A stretch of 64,000 nt of DNA, from the NCBI GenBank assembly GCA_008080745.1, contig SHMX01000003.1:1-64000 (forward strand). Direction: 5' to 3'. The notes beneath the pieces are model-generated. The model was not told the DNA's origin. It saw nothing but the letters and a program-made list of their open reading frames with translations, and searched no databases. Positions 43,905 through 53,346 of the stretch are shown piece after piece. This DNA comes from Candidatus Thorarchaeota archaeon. Lineage in GTDB: Archaea; Asgardarchaeota; Thorarchaeia; Thorarchaeales; Thorarchaeaceae. A program made the position numbers and the translations under genes. Within the stretch, counting starts at the first letter, position 1. Every line of letters starts with the position of its first letter.

Positions 43905-46505
43905 GTGAAAAAGCACACCCCTATGCAAAGACAATATTTGGAACTTAAGAAACAGTACAAAGACTGTATTCTTCTATTCAGACTAGGTGATTTCTATGAG
44001 ATGTTCAATGAAGATGCGAAGAAAGCTAGTGAAACGCTTGAAATCGTTCTTACCGCCAGGGGTGAAGGTATAGACAAATGGCCTATGTGTGGAGTTCCAT
44101 ATCATTCAATTGAAGGGTATATTGCAAAATTACTGGAAGCAGGATACACAGTTGCGATTGCAGAACAAGTTGAAGATGCCTCCAAAGCAAAGGGCCTAGT
44201 TAAACGAGAGGTTGTTCGAGTAATAACACCCGGTACCATTCTGGAGAGCTCAATGCTTGAAGATAGCTCTAATAATTATCTGGTTGCCGTGATAGAACAC
44301 GACCAACAAGTGGGTATTGCATCAGTGGATGTTTCAACGGGTGAATTTGTTACTACACAATTTCCGGGAACCCTACTGGGTGAGAAAACAATCAATGAAT
44401 TAGGAAGACTTGGTCCTGCTGAGTTGCTTCTCCCAGAATCAGCTATGGGGTCTCAAAGTGTTATGCAAGCTTTTGAACCACTGGAAACAAAGATAACCTT
44501 CCGAAGTGATCTGGATTTCTCAGCACGTCAATCTGAACAGCGATTGAAAGAACAGTTCAATGTGACAACACTGGATGGGTTTGGGCTAATAGAAAAAGAG
44601 GTAGCTATTGGAGCGGCTGGTGCGGTTCTAGCTTATTTGCATGACGTGTACAAAGAGAACGTAATCACTCTCACTGGTGTTAGGACATATTCTGTTGAAA
44701 GACACATGATTGTTGACAGGACTACTCAACGAAATTTAGAGCTTCTAAAGAACGCACGAGATGGATCGAAAAGAGGAACACTTCTGAGTGTTCTATCTAA
44801 GACTGTCACGCCTATGGGACGTAGGTTGCTAAAAAAATGGATACTTCAACCATTGATGGATATTGACGAAATAAATGAAAGACTGGATGCAGTGGAAGAG
44901 TTTGCAAGAAGTGCAATCGACCGACAAGAAACCATGAATAGTCTATCAAATCTTGGAGACCTTGAGAGAATAACAAGCAGAGTTGTTTTTGGGACTGGAG
45001 GAGCTCGAGACCTAGTCGCTCTTCGAAATGCTCTATCAAGAATCCCTAAAATTAAGAAAAAACTGAATTCATGCAAAGCAGATTTAGTCTACAAGTTATG
45101 CTCAGATATTGACCCATTAGAATTTTTACATGAAACATTGGAAAAAGCACTGATTGATGATCCACCTGTAAGTATCCGAGAAGGAGGGATGATTAAGGAA
45201 GGATTCAGTGAGGATTTGGACAAGCTGAAGCAGGGCATATCGGATGATAAAAAGTGGATTGCTTCATTGCAGGTTAGAGAACGAAGAAGAACTGGAATCA
45301 AATCACTCAAAGTTGGTTTCAACAAGGTCTTTGGATATTATATTGAAGTCACAAAAGCAAACATAGACAACGTTCCTGAGGAATATGAAAGAAAACAAAC
45401 CTTAACCAATGCAGAAAGATATATCATTCCCGAGCTCAAGGAAAAAGAAGCAAGTGTTCTGGCGGGAGAAGAAAAAATCAACCAACTTGAATATCGAATC
45501 TATGAAGACCTAAGAGCATTAGTAAAGGAGAGGGTTGACGCTCTGAGAAAAAATGCAGATGCCATTGCAAAGATTGATGTTTTGGCATCACTTGCAGAAG
45601 TGGCTGTTCTTAGGAAATATCACAGGCCAGAATTAACAAAAGGAAAAAGAATCAAAATTATTGATGGGCGACATCCTTCATTGGAGATGATGCTAGGGCC
45701 AAATGAGTTTGTACCAAATAGTCTTGAGATCGGCGATGGGGGAGCTACTTTACTCATCGTTACAGGGCCAAATATGGCTGGAAAATCAACCTATATGAGA
45801 CAGACTGCAATAATTGCACTACTAGCACAGATGGGAAGCTTTACTCCAGCAAAGGAAGCAGAAATCGGATTGGTTGATAGAATATTTACTAGAGTAGGTG
45901 CTTTTGATGATCTTACCGCTCGACAGAGTACATTCATGGTGGAAATGGTAGAAACAGCAAACATTCTGAACAATGCCACTGAAAGAAGTCTTGTCATTCT
46001 GGACGAGATAGGTCGAGGTACATCGACTTTCGATGGAATGGCACTCGCTTGGGCAGTAGCGGAACAGATAGTCCAAATAAAATGTCGAACCCTCTTTGCC
46101 ACACATTTTCATCAATTGACTGATATGGCATCATCCTATCATGGTGTGAAGAATGTACACACTTTAGCACGTGAAACGGGAAACACCATTGTGTTTCTTC
46201 ATAAGGTTGTGGAGGGAGGTACAGATAGAAGTTACGGAGTTCATGTCGCTTCATTAGCAGGTGTGCCAAACTCTGTTGTTCGACGTGCTCAACAACTTCT
46301 TATAAAATTAGAAAAAGAGAGTACCTTGGAACTTGGTAAAGGTATGGAGGATGCAGAAGAGGCAATTCAAACCAGTCTTGAGGCTCTAACAATTGATGAC
46401 CCAATTGTCGAACGAATTAAACACCTAGATCTTGACCGTATGACACCAGTTGATGCCTTGCTCAAACTTAAAGAAATGCAAGAAGAAGCTAAAAAACGAA
46501 GCTAG
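43905..46505 (+). CDS. mutS: DNA mismatch repair protein MutS
   Basis: An 866-residue full-length MutS1. The mismatch-reading F-x-E motif is F30-Y31-E32 in RLGDFYEMF. The connector, lever and clamp follow. The ATPase has Walker A GPNMAGKS (621-628), the FMVEMVETANIL segment, the Walker B LVILDEIGRGTSTFDG and the THFH loop. The C-terminal helix-turn-helix is present. The start is GTG, preceded by GGAGAG at 43894-43899. MutL lies 10 kb downstream on the same strand. MutS/MutL pairs in archaea are generally regarded as acquired from bacteria. Confidence 0.97.
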   Translation: MKKHTPMQRQYLELKKQYKDCILLFRLGDFYEMFNEDAKKASETLEIVLTARGEGIDKWPMCGVPYHSIEGYIAKLLEAGYTVAIAEQVEDASKAKGLVKREVVRVITPGTILESSMLEDSSNNYLVAVIEHDQQVGIASVDVSTGEFVTTQFPGTLLGEKTINELGRLGPAELLLPESAMGSQSVMQAFEPLETKITFRSDLDFSARQSEQRLKEQFNVTTLDGFGLIEKEVAIGAAGAVLAYLHDVYKENVITLTGVRTYSVERHMIVDRTTQRNLELLKNARDGSKRGTLLSVLSKTVTPMGRRLLKKWILQPLMDIDEINERLDAVEEFARSAIDRQETMNSLSNLGDLERITSRVVFGTGGARDLVALRNALSRIPKIKKKLNSCKADLVYKLCSDIDPLEFLHETLEKALIDDPPVSIREGGMIKEGFSEDLDKLKQGISDDKKWIASLQVRERRRTGIKSLKVGFNKVFGYYIEVTKANIDNVPEEYERKQTLTNAERYIIPELKEKEASVLAGEEKINQLEYRIYEDLRALVKERVDALRKNADAIAKIDVLASLAEVAVLRKYHRPELTKGKRIKIIDGRHPSLEMMLGPNEFVPNSLEIGDGGATLLIVTGPNMAGKSTYMRQTAIIALLAQMGSFTPAKEAEIGLVDRIFTRVGAFDDLTARQSTFMVEMVETANILNNATERSLVILDEIGRGTSTFDGMALAWAVAEQIVQIKCRTLFATHFHQLTDMASSYHGVKNVHTLARETGNTIVFLHKVVEGGTDRSYGVHVASLAGVPNSVVRRAQQLLIKLEKESTLELGKGMEDAEEAIQTSLEALTIDDPIVERIKHLDLDRMTPVDALLKLKEMQEEAKKRS

Positions 46506-46538
46506 AAATTATATGTGTTATATCCAATAAAATCTCAA

Positions 46539-47327
46539 ATGATGGTCCATGAGAGGGAACAAGATAGACGACTCAAAACTATAACTGCTACATGTTGCCT
46601 AGGCTTCATAGTCATAGTTCTAATTGGGGTATTCTTCATTGATACGGATGATTATTTTCAGGGATATCTTATGTTGATTTGTCTGTTTGGGTTTCTTGGA
46701 ATTATTGGTCATCGCTGCTATAGGTCCTTAGTGATACCTCAACTTGATAAAGACAAGCTTGAGAAAGCGGGACCATACCTTCAAGGGAAAACTGTATGGT
46801 CTAGTGAAGTCATTCATGCACCACTCACTCGTTCAGATATCAAATATATTCTAAAACTATCCAAGAATGAAGACAAATATGGAATTTTAAAAAAAGGGGA
46901 AAAAATTGAGGTAATTCTTGAAATAGACACTGAAACAATAAATCTGTTTTCTGACAAGCGAAATCTGGATGCCTATTTGTATTATAGAATTGAGGAGCAT
47001 GAACGATTATGGCGGTTAATCAAGAGAACAGTAGTAATTGGGATAGTATGGTTTGGGGTCCTATATATTATTTTGACTCCACTCTTTCAGCATCCTATTC
47101 TCTCAATCCTTAATTTCTATGGCACTCTAAAAGTTCTTGTCGCTATATGGACATTTTTGCCTATAGCATATCTTATGTGGAGATACCACTTTGCTTCATT
47201 TGACTTTAGTATCTATCTAAATTATACAGAATTTATTGATGTGTTAGAAAGCTTGAAAGTTAGTGCTAAGACAAAATATGAGAAGAAAAAATTACAGAGT
47301 AGAATCAATAATCTTAGAGAAAAATAA
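46539..47327 (+). CDS. Four-helix membrane protein, unknown family
   Basis: About 262 residues from ATG codons at 46539/46542; a GTG at 46515 is in frame, ten bases after the mutS stop. Two helices (CCLGFIVIVLIGVFFI and GYLMLICLFGFLGIIGH) are followed by a charged cytosolic segment of about 100 residues, two more helices (VVIGIVWFGVLYIIL and LKVLVAIWTFLPIAYLM) and a basic tail. It may be cotranscribed with mutS. No function can be assigned. Confidence 0.6.
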   Translation: MMVHEREQDRRLKTITATCCLGFIVIVLIGVFFIDTDDYFQGYLMLICLFGFLGIIGHRCYRSLVIPQLDKDKLEKAGPYLQGKTVWSSEVIHAPLTRSDIKYILKLSKNEDKYGILKKGEKIEVILEIDTETINLFSDKRNLDAYLYYRIEEHERLWRLIKRTVVIGIVWFGVLYIILTPLFQHPILSILNFYGTLKVLVAIWTFLPIAYLMWRYHFASFDFSIYLNYTEFIDVLESLKVSAKTKYEKKKLQSRINNLREK

Positions 47328-47375
47328 CAGAACCCGACCTTTTTTGCCTAAGTAAGCCCCTAATATCTTTCTAAT

Positions 47376-47510
47376 CTAGAACTCGTAATAATAACCGGAT
47401 GCTTGAGAACCACGACTATATCGGCTTATTTGAAACCGTTGCACAGAACTTGGACAAAGGTGGACAGGTGTCCTCATCTGCTGTCTGTTTCCTGCTTCAT
47501 CGAGGCTGCA
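47376..47510 (-). pseudogene. Possible detached C-terminal tail of a surface-protein paralogue
   Basis: Read on the minus strand, the frame ending at the TAG 47376-47378 finishes ...QISRYSRGSQASGYYYEF. This resembles the end of the intact surface protein at 48401-51430 (AQICRARGNTGSSGYYYG). The match is only about 18 residues, so it could be chance. Together with the remnant at 47683-48237 it suggests a paralogue interrupted by the more G/C-rich sequence between them. Confidence 0.3.
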
Positions 47511-47682
47511 TCACTGGTCACAGAGGACTGGTGTTGTCTTACTTCCTCTTCACAGGCGTTTTGGGCCTCCGTGCAACTCACGGCGGCATACTTATCTTAG
47601 ACATGATTCCTAATAACCTCCACTTCTGATGGTCTAGGTATACACTCCTGGTGGCCGAGCTGCCGGTGCTACCGTATACAGG
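47420..47682. other. More G/C-rich island inside a decayed region
   Basis: This stretch is visibly richer in G and C than the surroundings and has short overlapping open frames on both strands. None resembles a known protein. It sits between the two parts of a degraded surface-protein copy and may be inserted foreign DNA. I see no terminal repeats, transposase motif or recognisable structured RNA. Confidence 0.35.
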
Positions 47683-48237
47683 TCAATATATCAAAGAGTC
47701 AATCGATATATGTCCAAGCTTGTCCACGTTTTGATCAGCTATTGCATACCCTACAATTATAATCTCTACTATCGAACCTATTATAATGATAATCGAAATA
47801 TTATCAAATGATAGGCCAGGTGGTACAGTTGTATTGGTCGATGTAGTCCCATCAAGGACCGTGTCCATAACTTGGTCCGACACTGTACTACCAGATTGGT
47901 CGGATACCTCTATGGTAAAATTCCAAATGCCGCTTGAGAAATCGTATAAGAGAAGAGTAACAGCAGTCTGATTGGAATCAGCTACCCGCTATATTTCATC
48001 GTAAAAGAATAGGACATCATTTTCATAAATCGCGCAGCTAGTTGGAGTATTCTCAGTGATAATCCAAGTGATATAAACATCATTAACACCAGTTGTGAAT
48101 TTAATATCGAACGGATTGGATATCTCAAGAGGTTTTTTGTCAAGTGGATACTCTTCTCTATTACCCCATCGGTCATGAGCTGGTTTACCATCAGGGATCC
48201 AGTTTCTAGAAATAGGTGAACTGAAGAAATCAGAAGG
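47683..48237 (-). pseudogene. Truncated paralogue of the adjacent surface protein, with in-frame TAG
   Basis: From 48237 downward the minus strand encodes SRNWIPDGKPAHDRWGNREE, clearly related to IRNWNPNGEPLHNEWGELE in the intact protein next door. It continues through an Ig-like segment (NDVYITWIITENTPTSCAIY) to an in-frame TAG at 47989-47991. It then goes on in the same frame to a Thr-rich stretch and a membrane anchor (FDNISIIIIIGSIVEIIIVGY) and stops at 47683. The N-terminal DUF2341 modules are missing. It is a tandem duplicate that lost its 5' part and gained a stop. Confidence 0.75.
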
Positions 48238-48400
48238 TCATGCAGAAAAGCATCTCTACATAAAAAGTAAACGATTTGCCCTCCTTATAATTAGTGTCTG
48301 ACAGTAATGGAAATATCAATAATTTTCTGCAATATTATGTCAAAGGAGATTGCAAAAAAGAGAATCTCCTGACATTTTATAGGCTTATACTAGCATTCTT
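48238..48400. other. Intergenic, no gene seen
   Basis: An A/T-rich spacer between the truncated paralogue and the stop of the intact surface protein. A TGA at 48238-48240 closes the remnant frame. No hairpin, repeat or RNA is obvious. Confidence 0.4.
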
Positions 48401-51400
48401 CTATCCATAATAGTATCCAGAACTACCAGTATTACCTCTAGCTCTGCAGATTTGTGCTATCACTATTATAATCACAACAAATGAGCCAATAGTAATAATG
48501 ATAGATATTGTATCAAAAGGGTTCCCTGGATTGGTAGTAGTTGTTGTTGTGTCGTTAGTAGTAGTTGAGGTCGTGTCAGCGATAACATAAACCATTACAG
48601 TATCAGATATTGCATTTCCTCCTTCATCTACAACAACAATGGTGTAGTTATACACCCCTATGTCCAGACCATTCAGAGAAATTGCAATTCCTATTTGATC
48701 TTGGTTATCTGGCTCTCCAAATTCACTTGATACTAGTACTGTGTCGTCCAGATAGACGACATAAGATGCGGGATTTGCTTCCGTTACGGTCCATGTGATA
48801 GATTCACCCAAGGTCCCAACTATAAATTCTATATCGGAAGGTTGGGATATTTCAGGGTTGATGGTATCCACAATGGTAACAATAGTACTAGAATTACCTG
48901 TATTTCCGCTAGTATCACGAAAGATCAGAGTATAATTATAGACCCCCAATGATAAATCATCCATTGGTAGCGTAATATCGTTTCCTGACCAAGATATCAA
49001 CTCTGAAATTGTACCATTGATATATATCGAATAACTATCAGGATACAAATCCGATGCTTGCCAGGTTAATTCATTACCAGAAGATCCCAACTCAATACTC
49101 ATCGAACTAATGCTTGTAACCTCAGGTCCAGTGGTGTCGAGAACATGAACCTCAATGCTATGACTTGTGAACCTTGAGAAGGAATCATACACAACTATCT
49201 GGTACTCATACGAACCCAGTTGAAGACCGTCCACAGAGAATACTAATTCAGAACCATCCCAAGATCCACTTGTTTCCAAGTTATCATTAATGAATAGTTC
49301 ATAATTACTTGGATTATCTTCAAGAAAAGTCCAAGAAATCACATTTCCGATTGTACCTGCTTCTATAGTATCGTTTTCAAATGATACAAGTACGGGAGGA
49401 TTCATGTCAAAATTGGTAGATTCCAATTCGCCCCATTCATTATGTAGCGGTTCGCCATTAGGGTTCCAGTTTCTTATGTAGAGATGGTCTATATACCATA
49501 TCTCACCTGAGATCGAACCTTCGGTCAGACAAGGTTGTAGATCGATATCGGGAACCAGAGTGGATGTACTATGTACCTGACTATTATCTTGATACCATGT
49601 TGCAGTATCGTTCTTACGAAAGAGGGTATACGAGTGTTGATCAGTGATGGATGATGGAAAATAGGCGTATTCACCATCGAAAGATCCAGAAACTCCGGTT
49701 TCGAAATAGAAGTAGTTTGCAGAATTAGAACCATAGGAATCGATCTTTGATACGTTTTCGGGGTAGCCAGTTCTCAATTCTACAAGATGAGTGTTTTGAG
49801 TGGACAGACCGTTGGCATAACCGCGAACTGTATATGCTGTATTATAGGAGATATTTACTTTACCATCTATACTTCCTCGTGTTCCATCTGTGGATATCAA
49901 TTCTAGGTAGCCATTTGAAGTACTGATGTCCCCACTGGTCATATTCCATTTGTTCAGGTCAAGGTCCGCATTGAAATCGTCAAAGAACAGGAAGGTGGCT
50001 TCGCCATCACTGATACTCTCAGCTGTGGGATTCCCATAGTAGAGATAGATGCTCTGGTCAACATCCAGCGTATCATTCATCTCCACCCAGACCGTAGCGT
50101 AATCACCTGAAGTGGATTCCTCAATCCAGTAATCAAGAAGCGTTATTCCATCATCATCTGTGAATCGGATATCAGCAAAGTCACTCTTGCAGAGTTCGTC
50201 AAGATAGACAGTTGACCCAGAATCCGTACCCGATCCATACTGTAGGTCGAATGCAATCTGATAGTTGGTTCCAGAGCCAACCGCTCCACTGATGTTGTGG
50301 GCCTTTCTGTACTGCCAACTGGTCAACCATGGGCTCTCCACTTCACCACTAGAGCTCACAGCAGGTTCATTATAGATATACTTTCGAACGTAGAAGTCGT
50401 CCAGCATGAACTCGTCACCCAGTCCATTTTTCCCCCAGCCATAGACCCGGAAGCAGCTGAACCCACTTATTGGGTCCTCTCGTCGGTTCTCTCCTGGATA
50501 GGTGGTCCCGTCAAGGGTGAGATTGGTCTTTCCAGCTGAACTGGCCTTGTACTCGAGATCATACCAGGTATCTGGAAGGGCACTGATTCCATCCTGAAAG
50601 TCATGCAATACCCCAGCAGTGTCACGATATGCAAAGTCGTACTGTATTTCCGTAAAAGCGGACACTGAGAAGGCAGGGTCCCAGGTATGTCTGTCTACGA
50701 TACTACTGATGAACTGATAGGCCCGGATCTCCCAGTAGAACTTGAAATGTACCGCAATGTTGGTATGTTCTTCAAAGTAGGTCCCGATAACCTGGGAACC
50801 CGTTCCAGTGGGATCTTCTTGAAGATGACCAACCATACCAGAACGACCACCAGGAGCTGCTGCAAGCTCCCAGGTGTCACCAGCCTCTGTTTCGTTTACC
50901 TCCCACTTGGACAGGTCGGCCTCAAAGTCGTCAAAGGCGATGAAGGTGGCTGTACCATTGCTGATAGACTCAGCAGCTGTGTTGCCATAGTAGAGATAGA
51001 TGGTCTGGTCAACATCAAGGTTATCAGCTATCTCTACCCAGACTATTGCGTTGTTTCCAATAGTCATCTCCTCCATCCAGTAGTTCAAGAGGGTGACTCC
51101 ATCATCGTCTGTAAAGCGGATGTCGCTAAAATCACTATTGCATTGACTATCGAGATAGATATCCCAGCAGATATCAGATCCGCTTCCAAAATGGATCGTG
51201 AATCGAACTTGATAATTATTACCTGCTCCCATACTACCTTTAATGGTTACAGATTTACGACATTGCCAATCATATAACCAATTAGATTCTGCAGAGAGAG
51301 ATGAATCTTTCTGCATATATCTCGATACGGAATCAAAGTCTTCAGAAATTTCAATCTGCGGCGTATAGAAAGCACTTAAGACAAAAAGCACAATCACTAT

Positions 51401-51430
51401 CACTATGGGTATTATTTTCTTTGCCCTCAT
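48401..51430 (-). CDS. Secreted surface protein: two DUF2341 domains and Ig-like repeats
   Basis: A 1009-residue protein. A basic N-terminus and hydrophobic helix (IIPIVIVIVLFVLSAFY) act as a signal. Two DUF2341 modules follow at about 55-165 and 372-480 (DWQCRKSVTIKG..., SWQYRKAHNISG..., each with DIRFTDDDG, YYGN and FDDF), each leading into a lectin-like beta region. Three Ig/cadherin-like repeats of about 90 residues with the pattern NPSNYELFIND, YPDSYSIYING and NPASYVVYLDD occupy about 680-950. A Thr/Asn-rich linker and C-terminal helix (ISIIITIGSFVVIIIVIAQI) anchor it. It is probably a cell-surface adhesin or S-layer-associated protein. Confidence 0.88.
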   Translation of the reverse strand: MRAKKIIPIVIVIVLFVLSAFYTPQIEISEDFDSVSRYMQKDSSLSAESNWLYDWQCRKSVTIKGSMGAGNNYQVRFTIHFGSGSDICWDIYLDSQCNSDFSDIRFTDDDGVTLLNYWMEEMTIGNNAIVWVEIADNLDVDQTIYLYYGNTAAESISNGTATFIAFDDFEADLSKWEVNETEAGDTWELAAAPGGRSGMVGHLQEDPTGTGSQVIGTYFEEHTNIAVHFKFYWEIRAYQFISSIVDRHTWDPAFSVSAFTEIQYDFAYRDTAGVLHDFQDGISALPDTWYDLEYKASSAGKTNLTLDGTTYPGENRREDPISGFSCFRVYGWGKNGLGDEFMLDDFYVRKYIYNEPAVSSSGEVESPWLTSWQYRKAHNISGAVGSGTNYQIAFDLQYGSGTDSGSTVYLDELCKSDFADIRFTDDDGITLLDYWIEESTSGDYATVWVEMNDTLDVDQSIYLYYGNPTAESISDGEATFLFFDDFNADLDLNKWNMTSGDISTSNGYLELISTDGTRGSIDGKVNISYNTAYTVRGYANGLSTQNTHLVELRTGYPENVSKIDSYGSNSANYFYFETGVSGSFDGEYAYFPSSITDQHSYTLFRKNDTATWYQDNSQVHSTSTLVPDIDLQPCLTEGSISGEIWYIDHLYIRNWNPNGEPLHNEWGELESTNFDMNPPVLVSFENDTIEAGTIGNVISWTFLEDNPSNYELFINDNLETSGSWDGSELVFSVDGLQLGSYEYQIVVYDSFSRFTSHSIEVHVLDTTGPEVTSISSMSIELGSSGNELTWQASDLYPDSYSIYINGTISELISWSGNDITLPMDDLSLGVYNYTLIFRDTSGNTGNSSTIVTIVDTINPEISQPSDIEFIVGTLGESITWTVTEANPASYVVYLDDTVLVSSEFGEPDNQDQIGIAISLNGLDIGVYNYTIVVVDEGGNAISDTVMVYVIADTTSTTTNDTTTTTTNPGNPFDTISIIITIGSFVVIIIVIAQICRARGNTGSSGYYYG

Positions 51431-51469
51431 AATTATTCCAACCTATATAGTAAACATGAAACTTTCTAA

Positions 51470-51643
51470 ATAAATAAATCGGTTGTTGGTTCTGTGCTTC
51501 TTACTGTTGGATTAGTAATTTTAGGGCCCTATATTACTATAAATTGGAAAAGAAAAGTTGACAATTATGTGTATGACATATTCGATTCCGATTTTATATC
51601 AGTTCTAGAAAGACACGAGGAATTACAGGATGATGAACTATAA
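51470..51643 (+). pseudogene. Short 3' fragment of a membrane-protein gene
   Basis: The open frame lacks a plausible start. It encodes one hydrophobic helix (VVGSVLLTVGLVILGPYITI), a basic WKRK stop-transfer and an acidic tail ending ERHEELQDDEL before the TAA at 51641-51643. A GTG at 51494 could give a protein of about 49 residues, but the helix would then be cut. It reads as the surviving C-terminus of a truncated gene. The rest of 51431-51844 shows nothing else beyond the ribosome site of rpe. Confidence 0.4.
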
Positions 51644-51844
51644 TAAGAAATTATCAAAGGATAAGAAATCTACAGGAATCATAGTTTTACCACTATATTA
51701 TGAATTTACGTAAGTTATCCATAATAGGAATGACGAATAGAGTGAAGCTTAAATATCGCCTGACCGGAGCGAATCTTGAAGGATAGATTACATTTCTGAA
51801 GAGATCTATCATTCGACTCATTCAAATCTACGAGTAGGACCCCA

Positions 51845-52507
51845 ATGAAGCAGATAATTGCCCCTTCCATTTTGTCAGCAGATTTTACTAATCTCGAACA
51901 AGACATCAAGGCAGCAGAACGCGGTGGAGCTGACTATTTCCACATTGATGTGATGGATGGTCACTTCGTTCCCAACATTTCCTATGGACCAATCATGGTA
52001 AAGACCATGAAGAAAATAACGGATGTTCCACTAGATGCGCACCTGATGATAGAAAACCCCGACAAATATATCCCAGATTTTGTCAAAGCAGGAGCTGACC
52101 TGATTATTCCGCATGTGGAAGCTCCTCATGACATCTACAGATCTGTTCAGTTAATTAATAATCTAGGAGTGAAAGCGGGAATTGCTCTGAATCCAGGTAC
52201 GCCAATTTGCTGTATCGAGCCATTAATTGAACAAATTGATGCAGTTTTGGTCATGAGTGTATGCCCAGGGTTTGGTGGCCAGTCATTTCAGTTGGAAAGT
52301 CTAAGAAAAGTAAGAAAAATTAGGGAACTCCTAGATGATCTCAAACCTAGTGTTCACGTTGCAATCGATGGCGGAATTAAAAGACAGAATGTCGAAGAAG
52401 TTCAAAAAGCGGGTGCAAATTTCTTTGTGATGGGTTCGGCAGTCTTTGGTCAAGAGGACATAGAAAATACTGTTAGAGAATTGAAGGGAGTAGTAGAAAA
52501 TAGATGA
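51845..52507 (+). CDS. rpe: Ribulose-phosphate 3-epimerase
   Basis: A 220-residue TIM barrel that interconverts ribulose 5-phosphate and xylulose 5-phosphate. Motifs: APSILSADFTNL, HIDVMDGHFVPN with metal-binding His/Asp, DAHLMIENP, MSVCPGFGGQSF and VAIDGGI. Full length. First gene of the pentose-phosphate operon, with TAGGA upstream of the ATG. Its TGA overlaps the next ATG. Archaeal operons with a full non-oxidative branch feed ribose synthesis without the oxidative pathway. Confidence 0.95.
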   Translation: MKQIIAPSILSADFTNLEQDIKAAERGGADYFHIDVMDGHFVPNISYGPIMVKTMKKITDVPLDAHLMIENPDKYIPDFVKAGADLIIPHVEAPHDIYRSVQLINNLGVKAGIALNPGTPICCIEPLIEQIDAVLVMSVCPGFGGQSFQLESLRKVRKIRELLDDLKPSVHVAIDGGIKRQNVEEVQKAGANFFVMGSAVFGQEDIENTVRELKGVVENR

Positions 52508-53346
52508 ACATTGAAGAGTTGAGGAAGCAATCCATCCATAATAGAATAGATATCATTGAGATGATTGCTGAGGCTGGTTCAGGTCACCCTGGAGGGTCGT
52601 TGTCTTGTATCGATATTCTCACAGTCCTCTACTTTGATAAAATGAATATTGATCCCGCTAATCCAGAGTGGAGTGATCGTGATAGATTTGTACTTTCAAA
52701 AGGACATGCCGCTCCTGCACTCTACGCTTGCCTAGCAGAGAAAGGATATTTTTCCAAACGCACATTACTCACACTTAGAAAGCTAAAATCAATTCTTCAA
52801 GGACATCCAGACTGTGTACGCACTCCTGGAGTAGACACCTCATCTGGTTCTCTCGGACAGGGACTTTCAATCGCGAATGGCATGGCTCTTGCGGCAAAGA
52901 TTGATGGGAAAGACTACCTTGTATATGCGGTACTCGGTGATGGTGAGATACAAGAAGGACAAATTTGGGAGGCAGCAATGACTGCAGCTCATCATTGTCT
53001 TGGGAATCTTATTGCGTTTGTTGATTGGAATGGATTACAGATAGATGGTCGATGTGATGAGCTAAAATCTATTTGTCCAATTGAAGACAAATTTTCAGCT
53101 TTCGGTTGGCATGTAATATCAATTGATGGGCACGACTTTGAACAGATTATCCGAGCTATTGAAGAAGCTCAAGGTGTTACTGATAAACCGACTATGATTG
53201 TGGCAAAGACAACCAAGGGAAAAGGTGTAAGTTTCATGGAAGATAATATTGGTTTTCATGGAAAAGCCCCTAATGAAGAAGAAACCAAGCAAGCATTACA
53301 GGAACTCCAAGAATCACTAGAGCAAGAAGGGGGTACAGATGAGTGA
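52504..53346 (+). CDS. Transketolase, N-terminal (TPP-binding) subunit
   Basis: 280 residues. SGHPGGSLSCIDILTVLYF and LSKGHAAPALYACLAEKGYF are signature segments. The thiamine-diphosphate motif is GDGEIQEGQIWEAAM...VDWNG, followed by IDGHDFEQI. The C-terminal pyrimidine-binding and third domains are in the next gene, as in many archaea. Coupled by 4-base overlaps to rpe and to the partner subunit. Confidence 0.95.
   Translation: MNIEELRKQSIHNRIDIIEMIAEAGSGHPGGSLSCIDILTVLYFDKMNIDPANPEWSDRDRFVLSKGHAAPALYACLAEKGYFSKRTLLTLRKLKSILQGHPDCVRTPGVDTSSGSLGQGLSIANGMALAAKIDGKDYLVYAVLGDGEIQEGQIWEAAMTAAHHCLGNLIAFVDWNGLQIDGRCDELKSICPIEDKFSAFGWHVISIDGHDFEQIIRAIEEAQGVTDKPTMIVAKTTKGKGVSFMEDNIGFHGKAPNEEETKQALQELQESLEQEGGTDE

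Noticed and set aside
47399..47629. Plus-strand ORFs of 65-76 codons in the G/C-rich island
   Set aside because: Two overlapping frames are equally open, neither has a ribosome site or resembles a protein, and they lie within a decayed region.
47989..47991. In-frame TAG read as pyrrolysine
   Set aside because: Two in-frame TAG codons were seen (here and at 63429), but both are in genes with other damage: loss of the 5' part here and a frameshift there. No pylT or pylS is visible, so decay is the simpler reading.
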